Shown piece after piece: positions 54,919 through 63,413 of a stretch of DNA of 64,000 nt (position 1 is its first letter; every line of letters starts with the position of its first letter). The position numbers and the translations under genes are program-made. A model generated the notes under the pieces. That model was given only the letters and a program-made list of their open reading frames with translations. It made no database searches and was not told where the DNA came from. This DNA is from Rhodanobacter denitrificans (GTDB lineage Bacteria > Pseudomonadota > Gammaproteobacteria > Xanthomonadales > Rhodanobacteraceae), in the NCBI RefSeq assembly GCF_000230695.2, contig NC_020541.1:2170001-2234000 (forward strand), read 5' to 3'.

Positions 54919-55554
54919 ATGACCTCCCAACGCAAATCGCCCGCCGAAGCGGCTGCCGGATTAAAGCTGCCACCGGATGTGTCCTTTCACCGCGACCCTT
55001 TGCCGGACGGTATCGCCTACGTCTTTCGGCACGCCGAACTGGGGGAGTTGGGACGCCTGCGCGTCACAGGTACCGCGTCCGGCGAAACCTGCGTGGTCAC
55101 CGACATCGCCGGCGACGAACGGGAGGCGATGTTTGCCCAGCGGCGCGCGATATTGGAACCCCTGTCGCACCAGATCGTGACGGCGCTGGAGTCCATTCGC
55201 GGTCCGAGCAGTACGCCACCACCACCCTTGGCGGCAAAGCACTCGCTGCCCGGCGGCACCATCCCCGTCGAAGAAGTGCGTTGCGACCGCTGCGGTGCAT
55301 GGGTGGCTTTGCTGGTGTTTGCCGAAGGCGCCACCGATCATGGTCGGTTCGAAGACGTCGCGCGGCAGATGTACCCGCACTACGCGGTCACCACGGTGCC
55401 GACCTACATCATTGGTCCCGAGCAAGGCAGCACGCCCGCCAATTTCCGAGCCGCCATCCTGAAGGTATGGCCGCAGCGCGAACCGATCACGACGTTGACC
55501 CCTGACCAGTTTCGGTCGCGCATCACGCGGCTGCTGACGGGGCATTGCCGATAA
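54919..55554 (+). CDS. Hypothetical protein behind the IS1071-like tnpA, 211 aa
   Basis: It starts 39 bases after the transposase stop. It has an N-terminal alpha/beta segment, a Pro-rich linker at about residues 93-105, and a C-terminal domain beginning with a C-x2-C pair (V-R-C-D-R-C-G-A-W) and ending G-H-C-R. The C-x2-C might bind zinc, or be a redox pair since the surrounding order is thioredoxin-like, but I do not recognise the family. It could belong to the mobile element or be the first gene of the mercury island. Confidence 0.55.
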   Translation: MTSQRKSPAEAAAGLKLPPDVSFHRDPLPDGIAYVFRHAELGELGRLRVTGTASGETCVVTDIAGDEREAMFAQRRAILEPLSHQIVTALESIRGPSSTPPPPLAAKHSLPGGTIPVEEVRCDRCGAWVALLVFAEGATDHGRFEDVARQMYPHYAVTTVPTYIIGPEQGSTPANFRAAILKVWPQREPITTLTPDQFRSRITRLLTGHCR

Positions 55555-55634
55555 GCCGGCGAACAGCTTGCCTTCATGTCCGGCTGATCCACCAAAGAGT
55601 GCGCCAGGCTGTCAGGCGTCGCCGGCAGGACGTC

Positions 55635-56048
55635 TCAACGGCCATGCAGGGAGGCGATGAGGGGGCAGGTAATGGTGCCGCGATGCGAATGACATTGCGC
55701 GACCAATCGAGCCAGTACGGTTTCCATGCGCTTGAGGTCTTTCAGGCGTCCCCGCACGTCGGCCAGGTGCTGCGCGGCGAATTGTGCCGCCTCACTGCAA
55801 TGGGTGCCGTCCTCCAGGGCGAGCAACTGTGCGACTTCGTCGAGGCTGAAGCCCAAACGCTGCGCTGACTTGATGAATTTCACACGAGCGACATCGGTAT
55901 CACCATAGCGGCGGATGCTGCCATAGGGTTTGTCCGGTTCCGGAAGCAGCCCCTTGCGCTGATAAAACCGGATGGTTTCCAGGTTGACCCCCGCGGCTTT
56001 GGCAAACGCACCGATGGTCAGTTGTTCCGATGGCTTCCCCATACCCAT
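55635..56048 (-). CDS. merR: Mercury-responsive regulator MerR
   Basis: A 137-residue MerR: the winged helix-turn-helix at residues 10-50 ([20 protein letters not shown]), the long dimer helix, and the Hg(II)-binding triad Cys84, Cys119 and Cys128 (equivalent to C82, C117 and C126 of Tn501 MerR). It binds a dyad in an over-long 19-bp promoter spacer, repressing without Hg and activating with it. It is divergent from the 197-aa gene at 56108, and the shared promoter starts exactly at its own start codon. Two alternative ATGs (56048, 56042) exist. Confidence 0.95.
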   Translation of the reverse strand: MGMGKPSEQLTIGAFAKAAGVNLETIRFYQRKGLLPEPDKPYGSIRRYGDTDVARVKFIKSAQRLGFSLDEVAQLLALEDGTHCSEAAQFAAQHLADVRGRLKDLKRMETVLARLVAQCHSHRGTITCPLIASLHGR

Positions 56049-56078
56049 TGACTCCGTACATGACTACGGACATAGCGT
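56048..56078 (+). promoter_or_regulatory. MerR-type promoter/operator 1
   Basis: TTGACT (-35, 56048-56053) and TAGCGT (-10, 56073-56078) are separated by exactly 19 bases. The spacer holds the dyad CCGTAC-N4-CTACGG, one base from the canonical mer operator. It fires away from merR into the gene at 56108. Confidence 0.85.
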
Positions 56079-56107
56079 ACACCCACCTCACCCCCTGGGA
56101 GACGTTC

Positions 56108-56701
56108 GTGTTCATTCACTTCTACACGGTGCCGCTCGTGTGCGAGGCGGTGCCGCAGATCGGTTGCGGGTGCCTTGCCAAACCCGTTTTGGCACGCCTG
56201 GAGGTTCATCCTGATATTGCAGAGGTTTGGCTGCACCATCGCGGTGACGTGATCGCGATCAAATGGCTGCGTGAGCTTCGGGTCGACCAGCAGGTCGGCC
56301 TCCTGCGTGCTGCCCTCGGCGGTGACAGCCAGGTTGCTTTGGTAGCTGCCACGACGGCGTCGGCGTTGCTTGCCACATTTCCGAACCCTTCATACTGGTA
56401 CCGGCGCGAGACGGTCGATCAGCTCAGTCAGGAGGAGGCGCACACCATGGCCGCCCGTCTCGTCCAGCGGCTGTCGCAAGCACGCGTTCCGTTGCCCGAT
56501 GGGGCCGCGCTGCAATGCGATCTCGCGTGTGCGCTGCTAGAGGTTCTTGTGGCAGACGAGGCCTTGCCTATCGAAGCTCGACTTGCCCGGCTACTCGGGG
56601 TGGCGCGAAACACATTCCAGCAGCATCTCGGACCGAACGCGCTGCCGCAGCTGGAGGCGTGGTTGACGCCCGCTGCGCTCCTGCCCGAGGCCGCGGGTTG
56701 A
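56108..56701 (+). CDS. Unrecognised 197-aa protein under the first mer promoter
   Basis: The open frame reaches back to 56030, but that start lies inside the mer operator. GTG 56108 is preceded by GGGAGA at good spacing and is used. The N-terminal ~60 residues look thioredoxin-like with an unusual V-C-E-A-V-P-Q-I-G-C-G-C cluster (Cys12, Cys20 and Cys22). The C-terminal two thirds are helical with two more Cys. No signal peptide or membrane helix. Expression from the MerR promoter and the cysteine cluster suggest an Hg- or thiol-handling role, but I do not know the family. Confidence 0.65.
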   Translation: MFIHFYTVPLVCEAVPQIGCGCLAKPVLARLEVHPDIAEVWLHHRGDVIAIKWLRELRVDQQVGLLRAALGGDSQVALVAATTASALLATFPNPSYWYRRETVDQLSQEEAHTMAARLVQRLSQARVPLPDGAALQCDLACALLEVLVADEALPIEARLARLLGVARNTFQQHLGPNALPQLEAWLTPAALLPEAAG

Positions 56702-56812
56702 CGTGCCGACTTCGCGTCAGATGGTGGGTACGACTCCGTGCTTCAGGACCGACATCTGCGATCCGCCGCGTCTCAGGCTACGACAGGACGGCTCCGCCAC
56801 GCGAGTTGGATC

Positions 56813-57034
56813 ATGACTGACGTTTGCGTGTGCCACAGCGTGACCGAGGAGGACATTCGCCACGCGGTGGTGGCCGGGGTGCGCAGTTTCGAAGCATTGC
56901 AGTGGCTCACCGGCTGCTCGGGTGGCTGCGGAGGCTGCGAGCAGGAAGCACGCCAGCTGCTAAGCGACATCATCACGGAAATCGCATGCGCACATCCGAC
57001 CTTCCATCTCAGGCCGAGCCACGATGGGCAGTAG
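56813..57034 (+). CDS. Bfd-like [2Fe-2S] ferredoxin domain protein
   Basis: ATG 56813 gives a 73-residue protein with the Bfd pattern: C-V-C near the start, E-D-I-R-H-A-V-V-A-G-V-R-S in the helix, and C-S-G-G-C-G-G-C before the second helix. Four of these cysteines should bind one [2Fe-2S] cluster. Bfd passes electrons to bacterioferritin for iron release; in this island it may instead supply electrons or mobilise iron under mercury stress. It lies 111 bases after the 197-aa gene and before a second MerR-type promoter. Confidence 0.75.
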   Translation: MTDVCVCHSVTEEDIRHAVVAGVRSFEALQWLTGCSGGCGGCEQEARQLLSDIITEIACAHPTFHLRPSHDGQ

Positions 57035-57073
57035 GACGTCGGTCAAGGCTCCCGCGGTCTTGGCAATCCACGC

Positions 57074-57104
57074 TTGATGTCGTACCGAAGTACGGCAGTA
57101 GGCT
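57074..57104 (+). promoter_or_regulatory. MerR-type promoter/operator 2, upstream of the bufferin operon
   Basis: TTGATG (57074-57079) and TAGGCT (57099-57104) are exactly 19 bases apart, and the spacer carries the perfect dyad CGTAC-N4-GTACG. The architecture is that of mer, copper and zinc MerR-family promoters. The downstream start codon (57251) is about 147 bases away, so there is a long leader. Confidence 0.75.
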
Positions 57105-57250
57105 CTGCGCCATGGGCGGAGATTGACCGGACACGCGGTTCGAAGATGAGGATGGCTGCTGGTCGACACGGGAAAGTTTCTGCATGGGTTACCGATTGTC
57201 ATTTTCAAAGAAGGCCAGAGTGTTTCTGGCCACGTACTGGAGAGTTGAGA

Positions 57251-57535
57251 ATGAATACCGCATCGATTCTGAAATCCGTTCTGGCGGGAGGACTCACGTT
57301 GGGTCTGACCACAGTCGCAGCGGCCGCAGGCATGCAGAGCAAACCGATGTCAATGAGTCATATGGAGAAGTGTTACGGCATCAACGCTGCGCAGAAGAAC
57401 GACTGCAAAGCAGCAGGCCACTCCTGCGCCAGCCAGGACACCAAGGCCCGCGATCCAAACTCTTTCGTCGCGGTGCCCAAGGGCTTGTGCGAGAAGATCG
57501 ACGGCGGCAAACTCGAACCGGCACAGAAGGGCTGA
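57251..57535 (+). CDS. bufA: DUF2282 bufferin-type precursor peptide
   Basis: A 94-residue protein with an N-terminal signal peptide (cleavage after V-A-A-A-A, residues ~22-26) and a Cys-containing core with the family spacing: E-K-C-Y-G (Cys41), N-D-C-K (Cys52), H-S-C-A-S (Cys59) and K-G-L-C-E-K-I (Cys80). In bufferins such cysteines are modified by a DUF692 enzyme and the exported peptide sequesters metal, chiefly copper in studied cases. GGAGAG precedes the ATG. The bufB- and bufC-like genes follow directly, and no DoxX (BufD-like) gene is present. Confidence 0.85.
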   Translation: MNTASILKSVLAGGLTLGLTTVAAAAGMQSKPMSMSHMEKCYGINAAQKNDCKAAGHSCASQDTKARDPNSFVAVPKGLCEKIDGGKLEPAQKG

Positions 57536-57546
57536 GCAACACCACG

Positions 57547-58419
57547 ATGCACGACGCGAGCACGCTCGCGGCGCCACCGATCTCGGCTCCTTCTGGAGTC
57601 GGGATCGGTCTGCGTGCGCCACACATGCAGCGGGTGTTGAGCGAACGTCCGCGCGTGGCGTGGTTCGAGGTGCACAGTGAGAATTTGTTTGCCGACGGCG
57701 GAGCACTGCATGCGGCGATCGAGCATGTGCGCGCCGACTATCCGCTGAGCCTGCACGGTGTCGGCCTCTCGCTGGGATCAGCCGACACATTCGACGACGA
57801 GCATCTGGCGACGCTGTGTGCGCTGGTGCAACGCTTCGAACCGGGGCTGGTCTCCGATCACATTTGCTGGGGCGCGATCGGCGGCATCCACCTCAACGAC
57901 CTGCTGCCGCTACCGTTCACCCGGGAGGCGCTGGACCTGATAGTGACGCGCGTGCAGCAGGTGCAGGACGCGCTGGGCCGCGAGTTCCTGGTCGAGAACG
58001 TTTCCAGCTATCTCACGTTCCAACACGCCGAGATGAGCGAGTGGGAGTTCGTCGCCGAATTGATACGTCGCAGTGGCTGCGGCCTGTTGCTCGACGTCAA
58101 CAATGTCTACGTCAACAGCGTCAATCACGGCTTCGACGCGCATGCCTATCTGCGTGCGATGCCGCGCGCGGCGGTGCGCGAGATCCACTTGGGTGGATTT
58201 ATTCGCAAGACCGATCTCGCGGTACCGCTATTGATCGACAGCCACAGCCGGCCGGTGGATGCCGAAGTCTGGGCGCTTTATGCCGGGGCACTGGATCTGT
58301 TCGGCCCCGTACCCACCCTGATTGAGTGGGATCAGGACATCCCCGAACTTGAGGTGTTGCTGGCGGAAGCCGGCCGCGCGGAGGCCCTGCTCAATGGTCA
58401 CCGCACCCACATTGCTTGA
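57547..58419 (+). CDS. bufB: DUF692 multinuclear iron oxidative enzyme (MNIO)
   Basis: A 290-residue TIM-barrel enzyme of the DUF692/MNIO family. Conserved metal-ligand segments are visible: W-F-E-V-H-S-E-N, L-H-G-V-G-L-S-L-G, S-D-H-I-C-W-G, V-E-N-V-S-S-Y, L-D-V-N-N-V-Y-V-N, E-I-H-L-G-G-F and I-E-W-D-Q-D. MNIOs use two or three iron ions and O2 to convert Cys residues of a precursor peptide. It lies 11 bases after the precursor gene and overlaps the partner gene. Confidence 0.88.
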   Translation: MHDASTLAAPPISAPSGVGIGLRAPHMQRVLSERPRVAWFEVHSENLFADGGALHAAIEHVRADYPLSLHGVGLSLGSADTFDDEHLATLCALVQRFEPGLVSDHICWGAIGGIHLNDLLPLPFTREALDLIVTRVQQVQDALGREFLVENVSSYLTFQHAEMSEWEFVAELIRRSGCGLLLDVNNVYVNSVNHGFDAHAYLRAMPRAAVREIHLGGFIRKTDLAVPLLIDSHSRPVDAEVWALYAGALDLFGPVPTLIEWDQDIPELEVLLAEAGRAEALLNGHRTHIA

Positions 58420-59143
58420 GTTGCAACGCGGTTTCGCCAACGCCGTGCTCGATCGCGGCAGTGACCTCGCGCAGTGGGTTGTCGGTGCCGGCCTCGCCCC
58501 CGCTGCACGGTTGCAGGTGTACGGCAACGCCATCGCCAGTACGCAGATCGAAACGCTGCGCGCCACGTACCCCGCGGTGCAAGCGCTGGTCGGCGAGGCC
58601 TTCTTCGAGGCCGCAGCGACGCGCTATCGCCTGCATCATCCGTCGACGCGCGGCAACCTGCAGGCGTTCGGCGGCGCCTTCGCCGCGTTTCTGGCCACGA
58701 TGCCCGAAGCGGCAGCACTTGCCTATTTGCCTGATGTGGCGCAGTTGGAGTGGCTACGCCAGCAGTCCGCACTGGCCGCTGAAGCATCGCCACTGGCTCC
58801 GGCCACGCTCGATGACACGACATCGTTGTCCTGGCGGTTGCATCCCAGCGTGCGCCTGCTGGGCAGTACGCATCCGGTGCTGACGATCTGGCGTTACGCC
58901 ACCGCCCCCGAAGGCGAGCGGCTGCAGCTGGATGGTCGCGGCGAACAGGTCGTGTTGTGGCGTGACGGCGGCGAGGTGGCGATGACCGTGCTGGACGCAG
59001 CGAGCTTCGCCTGCATCGCCGCGCTGATCGATACGCGTGATCTGGAGGCCGCGTATGCGGCGGCTCGGGCCATCGACGGAGCATTCGATCTCGCGGTTTG
59101 TCTGCGCAGTCTGCTGAAGCACCAACTGATTGCAGCGGGTTGA
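58394..59143 (+). CDS. bufC: DUF2063 partner protein of the MNIO
   Basis: ATG 58394 overlaps the MNIO stop by 26 bases, so expression is coupled. The 249-residue protein has the DUF2063 N-terminal helical domain (L-L-E-L-Q-R-x-F-A ... L-Q-V-Y-G-N-A ... L-R-A-T-Y-P-A-V) and a C-terminal alpha/beta domain. In bufferin and related MNIO operons this protein binds the precursor and presents it to the enzyme. The third MerR-type promoter follows 18 bases after its stop. Confidence 0.85.
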   Translation: MVTAPTLLELQRGFANAVLDRGSDLAQWVVGAGLAPAARLQVYGNAIASTQIETLRATYPAVQALVGEAFFEAAATRYRLHHPSTRGNLQAFGGAFAAFLATMPEAAALAYLPDVAQLEWLRQQSALAAEASPLAPATLDDTTSLSWRLHPSVRLLGSTHPVLTIWRYATAPEGERLQLDGRGEQVVLWRDGGEVAMTVLDAASFACIAALIDTRDLEAAYAAARAIDGAFDLAVCLRSLLKHQLIAAG

Positions 59144-59161
59144 CGCTAAAAATTCTTGCGC

Positions 59162-59192
59162 TTGACTCTGTACCTAAGTACGCGAATAGAGT
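59162..59192 (+). promoter_or_regulatory. MerR-type promoter/operator 3, upstream of merT
   Basis: TTGACT (59162-59167) and TAGAGT (59187-59192) are 19 bases apart; the dyad is TGTAC-N4-GTACG. It lies 36 bases before ATG 59229 of merT, in the 85-bp gap after the bufferin operon. Confidence 0.85.
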
Positions 59193-59228
59193 GCTCCCAT
59201 AGTCGCCCCCATCCACGCAGAGCCCTCC

Positions 59229-59591
59229 ATGAAAAATACCCAAGTCGTCAAGAAAACAGGTTCCGGCGCTCTTCTGGCCGGGGGTATCACCGCACTACTG
59301 GCGTCGACCTGTTGCCTTGGTCCCCTGGTCTTGGTCGCCCTTGGGTTCAGTGGCGCCTGGATCGGCAACCTGACTGTGCTTGAGCCGTACCGCCCGTACT
59401 TTATCGGTGCAGCGCTGATCGCGATGGTCTTCGCCTGGCGACGCATCTACCGGCCTGCTACGGCGTGCGCGCCTGGTGACGTCTGCGCTGTGCCGCAGGT
59501 CAGGACCACCTACAAAGTCTTGTTCTGGATCGTCGCAGCCCTGGTGCTCGTGGCGCTGACCTTTCCCTATCTCGCCACGCTGTTTTACTGA
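59229..59591 (+). CDS. merT: Mercuric transport protein MerT
   Basis: A 120-residue inner-membrane protein with three helices. The vicinal Cys pair S-T-C-C-L-G-P in helix 1 and a second pair in the cytoplasmic loop (T-A-C-A-P-G-D-V-C) are the Hg(II) relay of MerT. It receives Hg(II) from MerP and hands it to MerA. The first gene after the third MerR-type promoter. Confidence 0.95.
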   Translation: MKNTQVVKKTGSGALLAGGITALLASTCCLGPLVLVALGFSGAWIGNLTVLEPYRPYFIGAALIAMVFAWRRIYRPATACAPGDVCAVPQVRTTYKVLFWIVAALVLVALTFPYLATLFY

Positions 59592-59610
59592 CCCGTCGGA
59601 GGATCCACCC

Positions 59611-59889
59611 ATGAAGAAACTTGCCGCTCTCATCGTCCTTGCCACCGCCATTTCCGCGCCTGCCTGGGCGGCTACGAAGACCGCCACCCTGTCGGTGTCC
59701 GGTATGACGTGTGCCGCATGTCCCATCACCGTCAAGAAAGCGCTGTCCCAGGTTCCCGGTGTCGAAAAGACCGAGATCCTGTTCGACAAGAAGGAAGCCG
59801 TTGTGACCTTCGATGATGCCAAGACCAGCACCCGGGCACTCGTCAGCGCCACGACGGATGCGGGCTACCCCTCCACCGTTAAGAATTGA
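59611..59889 (+). CDS. merP: Periplasmic mercury-binding protein MerP
   Basis: A 92-residue protein: a Sec signal ending A-W-A at residues 18-20 and an HMA domain with G-M-T-C-A-A-C (Cys34, Cys37). GGAGG lies upstream. It scavenges periplasmic Hg(II) for MerT. Confidence 0.95.
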   Translation: MKKLAALIVLATAISAPAWAATKTATLSVSGMTCAACPITVKKALSQVPGVEKTEILFDKKEAVVTFDDAKTSTRALVSATTDAGYPSTVKN

Positions 59890-59908
59890 AGCGCCCGAGG
59901 TCATTCCC

Positions 59909-60316
59909 ATGTCTCTCACTCCACTCACACGCACCGCCGACAAAGCGGGCGTAATCGGGGCCATCGTCACAGCGATGGGATGCGCTGCTTGCTTTCCTGC
60001 ACTCGCCAGCCTGGGCGCCGCGATCGGATTGGGCTTTCTGAGCCAGTACGAGGGCGTATTCATCCATTACTTGCTGCCACTGTTTGCGATGGTCGCCTTG
60101 CTTGCCAACGGGATCGCCGGCTTCCGTCATCGGCAGTGGTTACGCATGGCCCTTGGCGTGATCGGACCGGTCTTGGTGCTGATCGGGGCCTTGCGCATGG
60201 CGGCGTGGCTGCTCTATCCCGGGCTGGTCTTGATGGTCGCGGTATCCATCTGGGATCTGGTATCGCCGCCGGGAAAGGGGCACCGCGGTGCGAAGCGAGA
60301 CGACGCCTGCTGTTGA
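59909..60316 (+). CDS. merC: Mercury transporter MerC
   Basis: A 135-residue, four-helix inner-membrane protein from ATG 59909. Cys25 and Cys28 (G-C-A-A-C) in helix 1 and a C-terminal Cys-Cys match MerC. It offers an alternative uptake route for Hg(II). The longer frame from 59813 overlaps merP and is not used. Confidence 0.9.
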   Translation: MSLTPLTRTADKAGVIGAIVTAMGCAACFPALASLGAAIGLGFLSQYEGVFIHYLLPLFAMVALLANGIAGFRHRQWLRMALGVIGPVLVLIGALRMAAWLLYPGLVLMVAVSIWDLVSPPGKGHRGAKRDDACC

Positions 60317-60408
60317 ACACTCACCCCACCTTCCGCGGGTGGAGATGTGGGATCGAAACCCCGTGGAGTACCGGCGTTCGTTGGATCACCCTATCGGAGA
60401 TGACACCC

Positions 60409-60510
60409 ATGAAAGCATGGCTGAGTGCCAAGAAAACCGACCTCATCACGGCCGCGATCGTCATCGGCATCGTGCTTTTGTTGATCGTCGTGGTGCCCTA
60501 TTGCTGCTAA
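60409..60510 (+). CDS. 33-residue membrane peptide ending in Cys-Cys
   Basis: GGAG nine bases before ATG 60409 makes a good ribosome site. The peptide has a Lys-containing N-terminus, one long aliphatic helix (about residues 13-29) and the end P-Y-C-C. It lies in the 299-bp gap between merC and merA and is too short for usual gene callers. A vicinal Cys pair at a membrane face is the hallmark of mercury-relay proteins such as MerT, MerC, MerF and MerE, so a role in Hg(II) hand-off is the natural guess, but I know no such family. Confidence 0.6.
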   Translation: MKAWLSAKKTDLITAAIVIGIVLLLIVVVPYCC

Positions 60511-62340
<1,830 letters not shown>

Positions 62341-62356
62341 GGAGACGGGGTGTTCG

Positions 62357-62722
62357 ATGAACGCCTACACCGTGTCACAGCTGGCTAAAGACGCCGGCGT
62401 GAGCGTGCATATCGTGCGTGACTACCTGGTGCGCGGGCTGCTGCATCCGGCCGCGCGCACCGATGGAGGTTATGGCGTGTTCGACGCGAACGCCCTGCAC
62501 CGGCTTTGTTTCGTGCGGTCCGCGGTCGAGGCAGGGGTCGGCCTGGACGTCGTGACGCGACTGTGCCGGTCGCTGGATGCATCGAATGCCGATAAGACGG
62601 TGATGTGCCTGGCAGAGGTAGGCGGAATCGTCGATGAGCGGCGGCAGGCATTGGTGGGGTTGGAGGCGCAATTGAGCGCGCTGCGGGCAGAGGTTGGTCG
62701 ACACGAAGAGGCACGGCGATGA
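62357..62722 (+). CDS. merD: Mercury operon co-regulator MerD
   Basis: A 121-residue MerR-family protein with the helix-turn-helix (Y-T-V-S-Q-L-A-K-D-A-G-V-S-V-H-I-V-R-D-Y) and a coiled tail. It lacks the MerR cysteine triad and is thought to displace MerR from the operator after induction. It overlaps merE by four bases. Confidence 0.93.
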   Translation: MNAYTVSQLAKDAGVSVHIVRDYLVRGLLHPAARTDGGYGVFDANALHRLCFVRSAVEAGVGLDVVTRLCRSLDASNADKTVMCLAEVGGIVDERRQALVGLEAQLSALRAEVGRHEEARR

Positions 62723-62937
62723 ACGGTCACGAGCGCAAATCCATCACGGGTTACCTGTGGGCCGGGCTGGCTGTGCTGACGTGCCCGTGTCACCTCCCGA
62801 TCCTGGCCGCGCTCTTGGCGGGTACGACGGCCGGCGCCTTTTTCAGTGCGCACTGGGTCATCGCGGCACTGGGGTTGATCAGCTTGTTCGGGCTATCCGT
62901 GTGGCGGGCGATACGTGCGTTTGGAGGACGCGTATGA
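62719..62937 (+). CDS. merE: Mercury transport protein MerE
   Basis: A 72-residue, two-helix membrane protein with the L-T-C-P-C-H-L-P motif of MerE. Overlaps merD (ATGA). It helps uptake of inorganic and methyl mercury. Confidence 0.92.
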   Translation: MNGHERKSITGYLWAGLAVLTCPCHLPILAALLAGTTAGAFFSAHWVIAALGLISLFGLSVWRAIRAFGGRV

Positions 62938-63024
62938 GCGGTTTGATGCACGGCCGGCTTGAATTCGTCGAGGGCCGATCGGACGCATCCGCATGCCCTT
63001 GAGCGCCAGGTGAAAACGATCGCC

Positions 63025-63402
63025 ATGGATTCGCGTGAACTGAACTCACCGGAGGCCATTGCCGACTTCGTGGACGCCTTTTACGCCAAGGTGAGGGTTG
63101 ATGCCGCGCTTGGACCGATCTTCAAAGACGTTGACCTGCAGCAACATATACCAAAGATTCGCGCGTATTGGCGCAAGATGCTGCTCGGTGACCATGAGGG
63201 CTATCGACGCAACATGATTGCCCAGCACATGGCGCTGCACACGCGACATTCCTTGCACCACCACCACTTTCAGCGGTGGTTGGCGTTATTTGTGGCAACC
63301 GTGGACGAGCAATTCCGCGGGCACGCCGCCATCCAGGCCAAGCGCCTTGCGTCCACGATCGCTGTCAACCTCGAAGCGCTGCTCGACGTCCGTCGGAAGT
63401 AA
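63025..63402 (+). CDS. Group III truncated hemoglobin-like globin
   Basis: A ~125-residue protein with the group III (TrHbP) pattern: L-V/V-x-A-F-Y-A-K-V near helix B, H-I-P-K-I near helix E, an M-L-L-G-D-H-E-G-Y-R-R-N block at the CD/E region, and the proximal-His helix Q-R-W-L-A-L-F. The start is uncertain: GTG 63010 or ATG 63025. It stands 88 bases after merE, on the same strand, and is possibly a stress-linked heme protein of the operon. Confidence 0.75.
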   Translation: MDSRELNSPEAIADFVDAFYAKVRVDAALGPIFKDVDLQQHIPKIRAYWRKMLLGDHEGYRRNMIAQHMALHTRHSLHHHHFQRWLALFVATVDEQFRGHAAIQAKRLASTIAVNLEALLDVRRK

Positions 63403-63413
63403 AGGAGCATGGC

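Larger units (their letters stand above)
51789..55554 (+). mobile_element. IS1071-like Tn3-family element
   Basis: Left end inside the NodT gene, tnpA and a downstream 211-aa ORF. The right limit is not defined: no inverted copy of the left end occurs before merR by eye, so the 3' boundary given is provisional. Confidence 0.55.

Noticed and set aside
62934..63002. 22-codon ORF overlapping the merE stop
   Set aside because: Although its ATG overlaps merE, the peptide has no hydrophobic helix or Cys pair and the region is better read as spacer before the globin gene.
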